Source: CAYXVF01 sp964468125 (GTDB lineage Bacteria; Myxococcota; XYA12-FULL-58-9; CAYXVF01). Taken from it: 59,416 bases of DNA. The position numbers and the translations under genes were made by a program. The stretch's first letter is position 1. Every line of letters starts with the position of its first letter. Of the stretch, positions 13,058 through 20,840 are shown piece by piece. A model generated the notes under the pieces. It saw only the letters and a list, made by a program, of their open reading frames with translations, was not told the DNA's origin and made no database searches. Where the stretch lies: positions 1 to 59,416 of the forward strand of contig CAYXVF010000027.1 of assembly GCA_964468125.1 (NCBI GenBank), written 5' to 3'.

Positions 13058-13315
13058 ATGGCGGTGGTAGACAAGCTCAAGGGCGGAAAATCGGTTCTCC
13101 AACGGACGAAGCCCGGCAAGGACCTGCCTCGGCTTGTCCTGTACGTCGGAATCGCTCCCGCGGGGTATGCGGTGCGCGCTCCCGAAGGGACCGAGCACGT
13201 GCTCACGCAGCAGGTGCTCGCGAGCCATTACAAGGTTGCGAGCGGCAAGAAGGCGGCTGCGCTGATGCAGGAGCACTGGCCGCCGGAGGCGGAGCCCAAA
13301 ACGAAGAGAGCCTGA
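13058..13315 (+). CDS. Small conserved-looking hypothetical protein (85 aa)
   Basis: An 85-residue basic soluble protein (MAVVDKLKGGKSVLQRTKPG...) with a compact alpha/beta look (LVLYVGIAPAGYAVRAPEGT) and a charged Lys-rich tail. ATG 13058 is preceded by GGAG about 10 bases upstream, so I prefer it over the in-frame start at 12896. I do not recognise the family. It is transcribed toward the YwaF-like gene on the other strand, with 55 bases between the stops. Confidence 0.65.
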   Translation: MAVVDKLKGGKSVLQRTKPGKDLPRLVLYVGIAPAGYAVRAPEGTEHVLTQQVLASHYKVASGKKAAALMQEHWPPEAEPKTKRA

Positions 13316-13353
13316 GCCGCGTCCCGGTCTTCCTTGGCCTCGGCACGCTCTTG

Positions 13354-13367
13354 GGCACGGTCGTGCC
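13354..13367. terminator. Possible bidirectional terminator hairpin
   Basis: GGCAC (13354-13358), loop GGTC, GTGCC (13363-13367) lies in the short spacer between two convergent genes. The stem is only 5 bp and there is no T tract, so the call is weak. Confidence 0.25.
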
Positions 13368-13370
13368 ACT

Positions 13371-14111
13371 TCAGCGCGATCTCGCTCGCTCGCGCCGGCG
13401 GACGAGCGGACCCTCCAGTGAAGTGCGCCAGCCGGCCCAGGGGCCGGTCATGAGTGCCCACACCACCAAACCGAGCCCGACGAGGACGAGCACGTAGAGA
13501 GGCCAGTCACCGAGGTAGTCGAGAAGGGTCGCGCTCCCCGGCTTGCGGCTGACGAAGAGGTAGTTCGCGCCGGTCAGGTGATTGAACACCATCATGGTGA
13601 CTACCCAGACAACACTCAACGTCATGGTCAGGGCGTATCCGCGCCAGGTCGGTCGATAGCCGAGACCCCAGGTCAAATAGACCGAGGCCCAGAGCATCAG
13701 CACGTGCGGATTCCAGTACATCAAGAAGCTGATGTGCGGGAAATCGTACGCCACTACCGGCGTGAAGACCGAGTGGGGTGTGAGTGTCAATCCCCAGTAG
13801 TAGGCGAGAAGAAAACCTAGAGGGTTGCCGTTCCAGAGCGCGAAGATCGCGCCGACCGGTGCGAGGTCCGAGAACTGAAAAGGGAGGGACTTCGCGACGT
13901 TCCAATTCGAGGGCAGCATCGAGTAGATCTGAAAAAAGATCTGATTGGCCGCGAAGAGAAGAGCGAAGCCGTGTCGAAAGCGCCATTCGGCTTCTTCGGA
14001 GGGGCCGCGCCGACCCCAGTACACCAAGGCCACGAGTCCCGCGAAGAAGACCAGCAAAGCGATCCAGTGGGAGAGCCCGTAGGGATGGAAAACGGCAGTG
14101 GCGTAGGTCAC
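13371..14111 (-). CDS. YwaF/TIGR02206 family integral membrane protein
   Basis: A 246-residue protein with about seven hydrophobic helices. Family-typical features are the LPFQFSDLAPVGAIFAL segment (about residues 76-92), the YWG...TP helix (about 105-115) and GANYLFVSRKP (about 185-195), which is the signature loop of the TIGR02206/YwaF group. Function in the family is unknown; it is an inner-membrane protein. GTG 14111 is the start (GTG ACC TAC). It is the last gene of a leftward pair with the DUF819 transporter-like gene 45 bases upstream. Confidence 0.8.
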   Translation of the reverse strand: MTYATAVFHPYGLSHWIALLVFFAGLVALVYWGRRGPSEEAEWRFRHGFALLFAANQIFFQIYSMLPSNWNVAKSLPFQFSDLAPVGAIFALWNGNPLGFLLAYYWGLTLTPHSVFTPVVAYDFPHISFLMYWNPHVLMLWASVYLTWGLGYRPTWRGYALTMTLSVVWVVTMMVFNHLTGANYLFVSRKPGSATLLDYLGDWPLYVLVLVGLGLVVWALMTGPWAGWRTSLEGPLVRRRERARSR

Positions 14112-14156
14112 GGCGCCGTCACCATGGCACTCTTCCGTGTCCCGATCATCCGGCTT

Positions 14157-15308
14157 TCAGAGCACACTAGCGATCCAAAAGCCCACGAAGGTGCCCGCGG
14201 CGGTACCGAGGGAGCCGACCAGGATTGCGGGCAACACGAGATCCGCCCGGCCGAGGCTTCGGGCGACCGCCAGAGCGGTCGTGCCGCCGCCGATGTTCGC
14301 TTGTGATGCGACCGACGCGGTGACCAGGTCGAGCCCGAAAATTCGCGCTCCGCCGTAGGTGACGAGGCCGTGCACGGTCACGGTCGTGACCGCGAGGATC
14401 GCGAGGCTCAGGCCGAGCTCGCCCAAGCGACCGAGGGCCGCCAAGCTGCACAACGCACCGATCACCGCCAGGAAGAGCTGGACCGAAAACATGCCGAGCG
14501 CCCGTGATCCCGGTAGGCGTCCCACCGCTGGAACGTGCGCCAGCACCAGCGCGATGGCGGTCAAGACCAGCATGCCCGGCGCTTGGATGTCGACCCGGGC
14601 GAGGCCCGCGACCAGGAGCTCGGAGGCCAGGAGCGCACCGGTGCCGAGGGCGAGCTGCACCCCGAGGGTGCCCGGCCCGATCGATTCATCGTCGCCGAGG
14701 TCCAAGACGCCGGCGTCATCTGCGCTCGGGGTTGCGACCGTGCTCGCCTTCGGCCAAAGGCCACTGAGTATCCGGGGGGCGGCCAAACAGACCACCATCC
14801 AAATCGCGGTTACGATGTTGTCCACCGCCACTGCGCCGGCGTAGAGCCCTCCGTCGCTCACGATGCCGTACTCGAGGGCCACCGCGTTGAAGTTGACGCT
14901 CCCGCCGATGTAGGTCCCGGTGAACATGCCCCCGAGTGGCGCGTAGTCCGCGCCGAACGCGTCCCTCCCGCCGGCCAGAAAAAGCCCGAGCACCACCCCC
15001 GAGGTCGTGCCGACCGTACCGAGCGCAAAACCGGTCAGCATCGGGGCGCCCGCCCGAAAGACCTCCCGCAGTCGAATCTGCAGCAGGAGCCAAAAGATCG
15101 ACAGTGGCGCGACGTAGTCGAAGATCGCGCCGTAGAGCGGGGTGCTGGACTCGGTGGGCACGAGACCGAGGTTCCCGGTGACCGCACCGAGGACGATCAC
15201 CAGGAGGGCCGCTCCCAAGGCGCGCAGGCGCGTGTGTCGCACGAGCCATTCAGACGCAAAGACGAGGGCGGTCAAGACGGTCGCGATCCAGAGGGGGGCA
15301 TCGAGCAC
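14157..15308 (-). CDS. DUF819 family membrane protein
   Basis: A 383-residue polytopic membrane protein with about ten helices and the internal symmetry of the DUF819 (YjcL-like) family. The conserved GGMFTGTYIGGSVNFNAVA segment (about residues 130-150) and a second half motif ASQANIGGGTTALAVARSLG (about 340-360) are the two related re-entrant-type regions. The substrate is unknown. GTG 15308 is chosen as start because the hydrophobic first helix (LWIATVLTALVFASEWLV) follows directly; the open frame extends to 15422 but that part is Arg/Ser/Asp-rich and would overlap crtI. It is divergent from crtI with a 112-base spacer. Confidence 0.8.
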   Translation of the reverse strand: MLDAPLWIATVLTALVFASEWLVRHTRLRALGAALLVIVLGAVTGNLGLVPTESSTPLYGAIFDYVAPLSIFWLLLQIRLREVFRAGAPMLTGFALGTVGTTSGVVLGLFLAGGRDAFGADYAPLGGMFTGTYIGGSVNFNAVALEYGIVSDGGLYAGAVAVDNIVTAIWMVVCLAAPRILSGLWPKASTVATPSADDAGVLDLGDDESIGPGTLGVQLALGTGALLASELLVAGLARVDIQAPGMLVLTAIALVLAHVPAVGRLPGSRALGMFSVQLFLAVIGALCSLAALGRLGELGLSLAILAVTTVTVHGLVTYGGARIFGLDLVTASVASQANIGGGTTALAVARSLGRADLVLPAILVGSLGTAAGTFVGFWIASVL

Positions 15309-15420
15309 GCACGCTCTATCGCATCGAATCGCCGGCGGACCAAAGCATTGATCCAGGTCAACCCTGCCGATGCCCGACTTCTGCCCGGACCTGCTATCTG
15401 AAGCGAGACGGAGGTGCGCC
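15309..15420. promoter_or_regulatory. Divergent promoter region between DUF819 gene and crtI
   Basis: These 112 bases lie between the GTG of the leftward DUF819 gene and the ATG of crtI, so both promoters must be here or overlap the genes. I cannot assign a confident -35/-10 pair. The sequence just before crtI (GGAGGTGCGCC, 15410-15420) supplies a strong ribosome binding site. Confidence 0.4.
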
Positions 15421-16935
15421 ATGGGTAAACGCGCGGTGGTGATCGGTTCGGGCTTTGGCGGACTCGCGGCGGCGGCACGTCTGCGGGCTCTCGGTTTTGA
15501 CGTGACCGTGCTCGAAGCGCGGGATCAGCCGGGTGGGCGCGCGGGAGTGTTCGAGCGGGAAGGGTACACCTTCGATGCGGGACCGACGGTGATCACCGCC
15601 CCGTACCTGCTGGAAGAGCTCTTCGAGATTCTCGGGCGCGACATGAGCAACTACATCGAGCTCATGCCGGTCGATCCCTTCTACCGGGTGACGTTCCCCG
15701 AAGGGGAGTCCTTCGACTACTCGGGGGACGAAGAGCGCCTCTTCGCGGAAATCGAGCGGTTCAATCCCCGCGACGTCGCGGGCTATCAGCGCATGGTGGT
15801 CCGGGCGAAAGAGATCTTTCACATCGGCTACGAACAACTGGTGGCGCACCCCTTCTTGAAGGTGACCGACATGTTCGGGTGTTTGCCCGACCTGCTCCGG
15901 CTGGGCAGCTTCCGCTCGGTCTACAGTCTCGTCTCCAAGTACATCGAGGACGAGCGCCTACGTCAGGTCTTCACCTTCCAGCCGATGTTGATCGGCGGGA
16001 ATCCGTTCAAGACGACGTCGATCTACATGCTGATCCACTGGCTCGAACGAAAGTGGGGCGTGCACTTCGCGAAGGGCGGAACCGGAGCGATCATCAATGG
16101 GCTCGTCCAGCTCCTGCAAGACAGCGGCGTGGAGGTTCGTCTCGGTGCGCCGGTCTCGGAGATCGTCGTCGACAGTCAGGGGCGGGCGAGCGGCGTTCGC
16201 CTGGAGGGTGGCGGCGAGCTCCGTGCGGATTTCGTGGTGGCCAATGCCGATCCCTCCTTTGTCTACACCGAGATGCTCGCCCCCGAGCATCGCCGAGTGC
16301 ATACGGACCGCCGGGTCGCCCGCAAACGGCAATCGATGAGCTTGTTCGTCGTGTATTTTGGCACCGATCGGACCTACCCGGACCTGGCGCACCACACCAT
16401 CGTCATGGGACCGCGCTACCGAGGACTGCTCACGGACATCTTTGACCGCAAAGTGCTCGCGGACGACTTCTCGCTCTATCTGCACTCGCCGACCCGCAGT
16501 GACCCGTCGCTCGCGCCTCCGGGGCACGATGGGTTTTATGCGCTCTCACCCGTGCCGAACAATCAAAGCGGTATCGATTGGGTGAAGGAAGGGGACGCCT
16601 ACGCCGACCGAATCCTCGTCGCGCTCGAGGAGCGGCACATGCCGGGGCTGCGAGCATCGATCACGACCCGCTCGTTCATCACGCCAGATTTCTTCGAGCA
16701 CGAGCTTCGCTCGGTCGCCGGGGCGGGCTTCGGGATCGAGCCGATCCTGCTGCAGTCGGCCTATTTCCGCTACCACAACCGATCCGAGGACGTGGGCAAT
16801 CTCTACTTCGTAGGCTCGGGGGTTCATCCCGGCGCCGGGGTGCCGGGGGTGATTCAGAGCGCACGGGTGCTCGAAACGCTCGTGAAAGAGGACTTTCCCA
16901 CCCGGCCGTTTCCGGTGGCGTCGGCGCCCGTTTGA
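15421..16935 (+). CDS. crtI: Phytoene desaturase (carotenoid dehydrogenase)
   Basis: A 504-residue FAD-dependent desaturase of the CrtI class, which introduces double bases into phytoene-type carotenoid precursors at the membrane. The N-terminal dinucleotide-binding motif VIGSGFGGLAAAARLRALGF is followed by EARDQPGGRAG (FAD ribose/second Gly motif) and the YTFDAGPTVI segment. The C-terminal CrtI signature HPGAGVPGVIQSARV is at about residues 465-480. ATG 15421 follows GGAGG at ideal distance. No phytoene synthase (crtB) or other carotenoid gene lies in the window, so the exact substrate (phytoene or a later carotene, as for CrtD/CrtN) cannot be set. Confidence 0.9.
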   Translation: MGKRAVVIGSGFGGLAAAARLRALGFDVTVLEARDQPGGRAGVFEREGYTFDAGPTVITAPYLLEELFEILGRDMSNYIELMPVDPFYRVTFPEGESFDYSGDEERLFAEIERFNPRDVAGYQRMVVRAKEIFHIGYEQLVAHPFLKVTDMFGCLPDLLRLGSFRSVYSLVSKYIEDERLRQVFTFQPMLIGGNPFKTTSIYMLIHWLERKWGVHFAKGGTGAIINGLVQLLQDSGVEVRLGAPVSEIVVDSQGRASGVRLEGGGELRADFVVANADPSFVYTEMLAPEHRRVHTDRRVARKRQSMSLFVVYFGTDRTYPDLAHHTIVMGPRYRGLLTDIFDRKVLADDFSLYLHSPTRSDPSLAPPGHDGFYALSPVPNNQSGIDWVKEGDAYADRILVALEERHMPGLRASITTRSFITPDFFEHELRSVAGAGFGIEPILLQSAYFRYHNRSEDVGNLYFVGSGVHPGAGVPGVIQSARVLETLVKEDFPTRPFPVASAPV

Positions 16936-16939
16936 GCGC

Positions 16940-18070
16940 TCAGCGAATCGCCGCGTAGCAGGCGTCGACCGTGTCGAAGACCAGGTCCGTGGGTTCGGGG
17001 CTCCCCGAGCCCACGCGAAACACGCTCCAGGGATCGATGCCATCTCGGTCGCGTGAGGCGCATACGAGGGAGCCGTCGGTTTCGCGCACCGCGAGGGACG
17101 CAGCGTCGGTGCACTCCTCCAGGCTGCCGTAGACGAGGCGGGGCGGGCGAGAATCGACCGCGCGCTCCACCAATGCGAAAGGCGCGTCGCCATCCTCGTC
17201 CCGGGATGTGCAGATCCACAACGGCCCGAGGCCTAGATCTACCGGTGCGCTCGCGGCCTCCAGGCACTCGAGGGTCGTGGCGTAGACCGCGTGCTCATAG
17301 CGCGTGAAGTCGACACCGATCCGTTGGGCCAGCACGTAGGGTGCGGCTCCATCGTTGTCTCGGGAAACGCAGGTGAACTCGTCGTCCGCGATCTCACGGA
17401 TGCCGAGATAGCAGCTCTCCGCGCTCGTGTACGACTCGCCGTCGCGCTCGGCCTCGGATCCGCGAAGTTGGTGAATCCGCCAGGGCGCGGTGTAGTCGAC
17501 GTCGTTGGGCGCGCACACGAAGATCCGCTCGCTGCTCTCGAACGATGCGCGTGAGGCCTCGAAGCAGCGGTCGAAGCCGCGGTAGGCGACGTCATCGAGG
17601 CGCGTCCCGGCGTCGTCGCCGACGTGGAACATCGCGACTGGCGCTAAGCCGTCCGAGGCGCGCGAGGCGCAGAGATATGTGTCGTTGCCGCGCTCGAGGC
17701 GGCGGGCGAGCGCCGCGTGGCAGGTCTCGAGCTCCGAGTAGACGACATTCGGAAAGAGGGTCACGATCCCATCGTGGGCCCGTGCTGCAGCCCAGGGTTC
17801 TCGTCCTCGCCCGTCGTTGAAGGTGCAGAAGAAGCCTTCGCCCGTGGCATTCTCGCAGACGTCGTCTCCCCACAGGTCTTCGGCCTCGAGGAGCTCGGCG
17901 CGGCCGTCGTTGCAGTAGACCTCGAAGAGCCGGTCGGAACGGACGGTCAGCCCTCCGATTTCCTCGAGAGTCGTGAAGACGGTTTGTTGCCTGGATTCCA
18001 GCTCTTCGCCGCTGCAGGCGAAAGCCGAGAGTGCGGCGACTGCGAGCAGCGCCCGATGAATACATCTCAT
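16940..18070 (-). CDS. Lipoprotein built of a Cys/RDxDG tandem repeat
   Basis: A 376-residue lipoprotein with signal LLAVAALSAFAC (lipobox SAFAC). The mature part has six complete repeats of about 55 residues plus a seventh cut off at DACYAAIR. Each repeat follows C-x(12-18)-C-x-S-R-D-x-D-G-x-x-P-(W/F/Y), preceded by a (V/A)Y-x-(S/T)-x-E-x-C stretch; examples are TCVSRDNDGAAPYVL, ICTSRDEDGDAPFAL and VCASRDRDGIDPWSV. Two Cys per unit suggest one disulfide each, and the DxDG turn could bind calcium. I do not recognise the family. ATG 18070 is chosen as it places the signal at the N-terminus; ATG 18079 is an alternative. It converges with crtI, 4 bases apart. Confidence 0.8.
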   Translation of the reverse strand: MRCIHRALLAVAALSAFACSGEELESRQQTVFTTLEEIGGLTVRSDRLFEVYCNDGRAELLEAEDLWGDDVCENATGEGFFCTFNDGRGREPWAAARAHDGIVTLFPNVVYSELETCHAALARRLERGNDTYLCASRASDGLAPVAMFHVGDDAGTRLDDVAYRGFDRCFEASRASFESSERIFVCAPNDVDYTAPWRIHQLRGSEAERDGESYTSAESCYLGIREIADDEFTCVSRDNDGAAPYVLAQRIGVDFTRYEHAVYATTLECLEAASAPVDLGLGPLWICTSRDEDGDAPFALVERAVDSRPPRLVYGSLEECTDAASLAVRETDGSLVCASRDRDGIDPWSVFRVGSGSPEPTDLVFDTVDACYAAIR

Positions 18071-18226
18071 CTCATCCATCCCATCGCCGCCTCCGTCCCC
18101 GAAGAGCAGGAGCATGCGCGCTCAGCGCGCCGCGGCGAGTCGCTGATTCTCAGGCGGACACACCCTTGTCAAGAAGGCCGAGCGAAAGGCTGGGTTTCGT
18201 GTCCTCTCTTGCGATAAAGGACGCGC

Positions 18227-19111
18227 GTGAAGCGTAACGCTCAAAGGTTCGCGGTTCTCTGCACCCTCGGCGTGCTCCTCGGGTGTCGCGGTCAGCTCTT
18301 GCCCGCGAGCGAAGAGGGGGCGACGAGTGAGCCTACTCAACCGGAGCTCACCTCCGAGGTCGTGGACGAGGAGGCTTGCGAGGTGAGCTTCGAGCCGGTC
18401 TACGAGGCGCTCGAGCAGTTTCTCGCTCTGGAGTCCGCTCCCGCGCGAACGATCCTCGAGGCCGAGCGCAGCGCACCGAGCTTTGACGAAGAGGCGGTGC
18501 TCGAGGCGGAGTGGTCGCAAGCGCGGGCCGCCTGCGGCGTGTTTCCTGGACCCACGGACGATGACAACGACGCCGTCTCGATCCTGCGAGCCAATATCGA
18601 AGGGCAGCGCTTCGCCACGTGCGCACGGGAGCAGCGACTGCGACCCTCCTTCTACGATGATCTGACGCGACGCCTCGCGGATCTCGCCGAAGCGTTAGGT
18701 GACGGGGCGGATGCGATCCGAAAGCGAACGGACAGGGCGGAACAGGCGAGTCTTGAGGCGCTGGCGGAGCGCTTCGATACCACGGAAGGGGCGAGCTACG
18801 ACGAGGTGCGAACGATGCGCGACGCGATTCTCTCCCGGATCGAGTCGCCCGAGGAGTTCGCCGAGCGCGCCGAAGCACGTTGCGGCGCCCTGGTTCCGTG
18901 GAGCGACGGCGCGCCGGCCGAGACCCGCGACTGGTTGCTCGATCGCTTGACGACCCTTCGGTGCGCCAGGCGACTCGGTTCGACGGCCGAAGCGTGGCAG
19001 CGCTACCTCGAACCCGTACGTGAGAGCCTAGAAACCGCGGGGTCTCGTACGCAGGGGCGGGCGACGGAGGCTGTGGGCCGGGTGGCGCACGCCCTTCGAG
19101 CCGATCGATGA
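18227..19111 (+). CDS. Hypothetical helical lipoprotein
   Basis: A 294-residue protein with a lipoprotein signal (FAVLCTLGVLLGC followed by RGQ). The remainder is almost entirely charged alpha-helical sequence with four to five isolated cysteines and no recognised domain. GTG 18227 is the start; there is no strong ribosome binding site. It is divergent from the RDxDG repeat lipoprotein (157-base spacer), and the two could share a regulatory region. Function unknown; likely periplasmic or outer-membrane attached. Confidence 0.7.
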   Translation: MKRNAQRFAVLCTLGVLLGCRGQLLPASEEGATSEPTQPELTSEVVDEEACEVSFEPVYEALEQFLALESAPARTILEAERSAPSFDEEAVLEAEWSQARAACGVFPGPTDDDNDAVSILRANIEGQRFATCAREQRLRPSFYDDLTRRLADLAEALGDGADAIRKRTDRAEQASLEALAERFDTTEGASYDEVRTMRDAILSRIESPEEFAERAEARCGALVPWSDGAPAETRDWLLDRLTTLRCARRLGSTAEAWQRYLEPVRESLETAGSRTQGRATEAVGRVAHALRADR

Positions 19112-19150
19112 GCTCGACCGGTGTCGCTGAACCGGGAACGCTGAAATGAA

Positions 19151-19567
19151 ATGCTGATTCTGACCAATCAGGGCTCGAACGTGCCGTCCTGGCTCCGCGA
19201 GCACGAGCCTCGGGTCAGATTGCTTCCCCAACACATCGCCGTCGATGCGCAGCGCCACGACACGCGTGAGCCCATTGACCACCGATTGGAGGCGCTCGAA
19301 GAGCGGGTGCCGCCGGGGACCGGGATTTGGGCCGCAGTCGCTCATGGCGACGTGGCCGAGCAAGGTGAAGCCCTCGTTCGTCAGCTGCGCGAGCGCTGGC
19401 GCATCCGCCTGGCGATTCTTCAGCCTCTCTCGCCGAGCATTTTCCTGCACGTGGGCCCCGGTGGTTTGCTCTTGTTCGCCGCCCCGGTCGAAGCTGCCGG
19501 CCTCACGGACCTCGACCCGGCGGAGCTGACCGGGGCGGGCGAGACGCCGGGCTATACTCTCGGATGA
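19151..19567 (+). CDS. Half-length DegV-like protein
   Basis: A 138-residue protein. The N-terminus (MLILTNQGSNVPSWLREHEP...VRLLPQHIAVD) resembles the start of DegV fatty-acid-binding proteins (I-V-T-D-S-x-x-x-L-P ... I-x-V-V-P-L-x-V), and the C-terminal half (IWAAVAHGDVAEQGEALVRQ...IFLHVGPGGLLLF) resembles the DegV end, whose H-x-G-P-G loop contacts the bound lipid headgroup. The usual 280-residue middle is missing, and Asn replaces the usual Asp in the TDS motif. It may be a natural miniature or a deletion product that stayed in frame. ATG 19151 follows the lipoprotein gene by 39 bases and may be co-transcribed with it. Assignment by pattern recognition only. Confidence 0.5.
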   Translation: MLILTNQGSNVPSWLREHEPRVRLLPQHIAVDAQRHDTREPIDHRLEALEERVPPGTGIWAAVAHGDVAEQGEALVRQLRERWRIRLAILQPLSPSIFLHVGPGGLLLFAAPVEAAGLTDLDPAELTGAGETPGYTLG

Positions 19568-19579
19568 GGGCGCTGACCC

Positions 19580-20803
19580 TCAGTTCTCGACGCTGAAGCG
19601 CAACCCCGCGCGCGCCTCGAGTCGGGCGAGCAGCGGTGCGGCCATCGCGCTCACGGGGGTGAGCACGCCGCCGTCGCTGTCGAGCGCATCCATGGCGAGA
19701 CAGAGCGCAGACTCGGAGAGCATCTTGGCCGTGGACCCGTAGCCCGGGTCGCGATCGCCGGTGACTTTAGCTCTCAGGATCGTACCGTCGTCGAGCTCGC
19801 CGTAGAATCGTAGGTTGAAAAAGCCCGCTTCGCGGGTTTTTTCGTCCGGCCCTTCGCCGGGCTCGGGCAACACGAAGCGCTCGAGCAGGCTGCGCGGGAG
19901 ATCGAAGGAAGCGCCCGTGACGATCGCTCCGAGTGCGGCGGCTACGGCGCCCGCCTTGATCGCTCCCGCCGGGCCCGGGCCGGTCATCACCGCTTCTCGG
20001 TAACGAAACTCGTGCCCCCAGGGGTAGCCCAAGAGTGCGTGACTTCGACGCACGACCCGCGTGTTGATCGCGGCCATGACGAAAGGCGCGGTCCAGCTCT
20101 CGGCGAGAGGGTCGTAGCGTACGTCCTGCTGGTCGCGCTCGTCAGGGCCACTCATTTCTCCCGGAGGGTTGAGGCCGTAGGGATCGACGAGCATGCGTCG
20201 CAGAGCGCGATCGGTTTTGGCTTCCTTCACCACGTTGATCAGACTCGCGGCGGTGCCGCCACTGAATCCTCCCCGGGCCGCTTTTACCATCATGGCGATC
20301 GAGCGGCAGGGGCGGCCGAAGCGCTCTTGCGCCTCGCGCTGGAGAAACCAGACGCCGAGGTCACTCGGGACCGAGTCGAAGCCACAGCAGTGCACGATGC
20401 GCGCGCCCTTCTCCCGGGCGGCATCGTGATGTTTGTCGATCATCCGCCGGATCCACTGGGTTTCGCCGGCGAGGTCGCAGTAGTGGGTGCCGTTCGCGAC
20501 GCACGAGGCGACCAGCTCGGAACCGTATTTGGCGTAGGGGCCGACGGTGGTGAGCACCACCGAGGTGCGGGCGGTGAGGCGATCCAAGCTCGCGCGGTCG
20601 TGGGAATCGGCGAGGAGAATCTCGAGGTGGCTCGCTCCGAGGCCGAGTCGGCTCCGGAGGTTTTCGAGCTTCACCTGGTTGCGCCCGGCGATCGCCCAAC
20701 GGACCTCGCCCTCGGCCCCGTAGGTTTCGTGTAGGTATTCGGCGACCAGCGCGCCAGTAAACCCGGTGGCGCCCCACACCACGACGTCAAAATCTCGTGC
20801 CAT
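19580..20803 (-). CDS. Saccharopine dehydrogenase-like / trans-acting enoyl reductase family protein
   Basis: A 407-residue NAD(P)-dependent oxidoreductase-type protein. It starts with VVVWGATGFTGALVAEYL, a G-A-T-G-F-T-G Rossmann motif typical of the saccharopine dehydrogenase-like group, then WAIAGRNQVKLENLRSRLG. The segment THYCDLAGETQWIRRMID (about residues 125-143) and GARIVHCCGFDSVPSDLGVW (about 155-175) are hallmark family motifs. Related proteins include mycobacterial trans-acting enoyl reductase of phthiocerol lipid synthesis and eukaryotic SCCPDH; a lipid-modifying role is plausible. It converges with the DegV-like gene, 12 bases apart. Confidence 0.85.
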   Translation of the reverse strand: MARDFDVVVWGATGFTGALVAEYLHETYGAEGEVRWAIAGRNQVKLENLRSRLGLGASHLEILLADSHDRASLDRLTARTSVVLTTVGPYAKYGSELVASCVANGTHYCDLAGETQWIRRMIDKHHDAAREKGARIVHCCGFDSVPSDLGVWFLQREAQERFGRPCRSIAMMVKAARGGFSGGTAASLINVVKEAKTDRALRRMLVDPYGLNPPGEMSGPDERDQQDVRYDPLAESWTAPFVMAAINTRVVRRSHALLGYPWGHEFRYREAVMTGPGPAGAIKAGAVAAALGAIVTGASFDLPRSLLERFVLPEPGEGPDEKTREAGFFNLRFYGELDDGTILRAKVTGDRDPGYGSTAKMLSESALCLAMDALDSDGGVLTPVSAMAAPLLARLEARAGLRFSVEN

Positions 20804-20840
20804 GGGCTGCCCTTATCGCGCCAGAGATTCGAGGTCGAGG

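Noticed and set aside
14535..15401. Plus-strand open frame opposite the DUF819 gene
   Set aside because: Composition is that of an antisense shadow (Glu/Asp/His/Arg-rich, no hydrophobic segment), while the minus strand encodes a clear polytopic membrane protein.
19028..19450. Minus-strand open frame opposite the DegV-like gene
   Set aside because: No start context, overlaps the end of the 18227 lipoprotein gene, and the plus frame shows DegV-like motifs.
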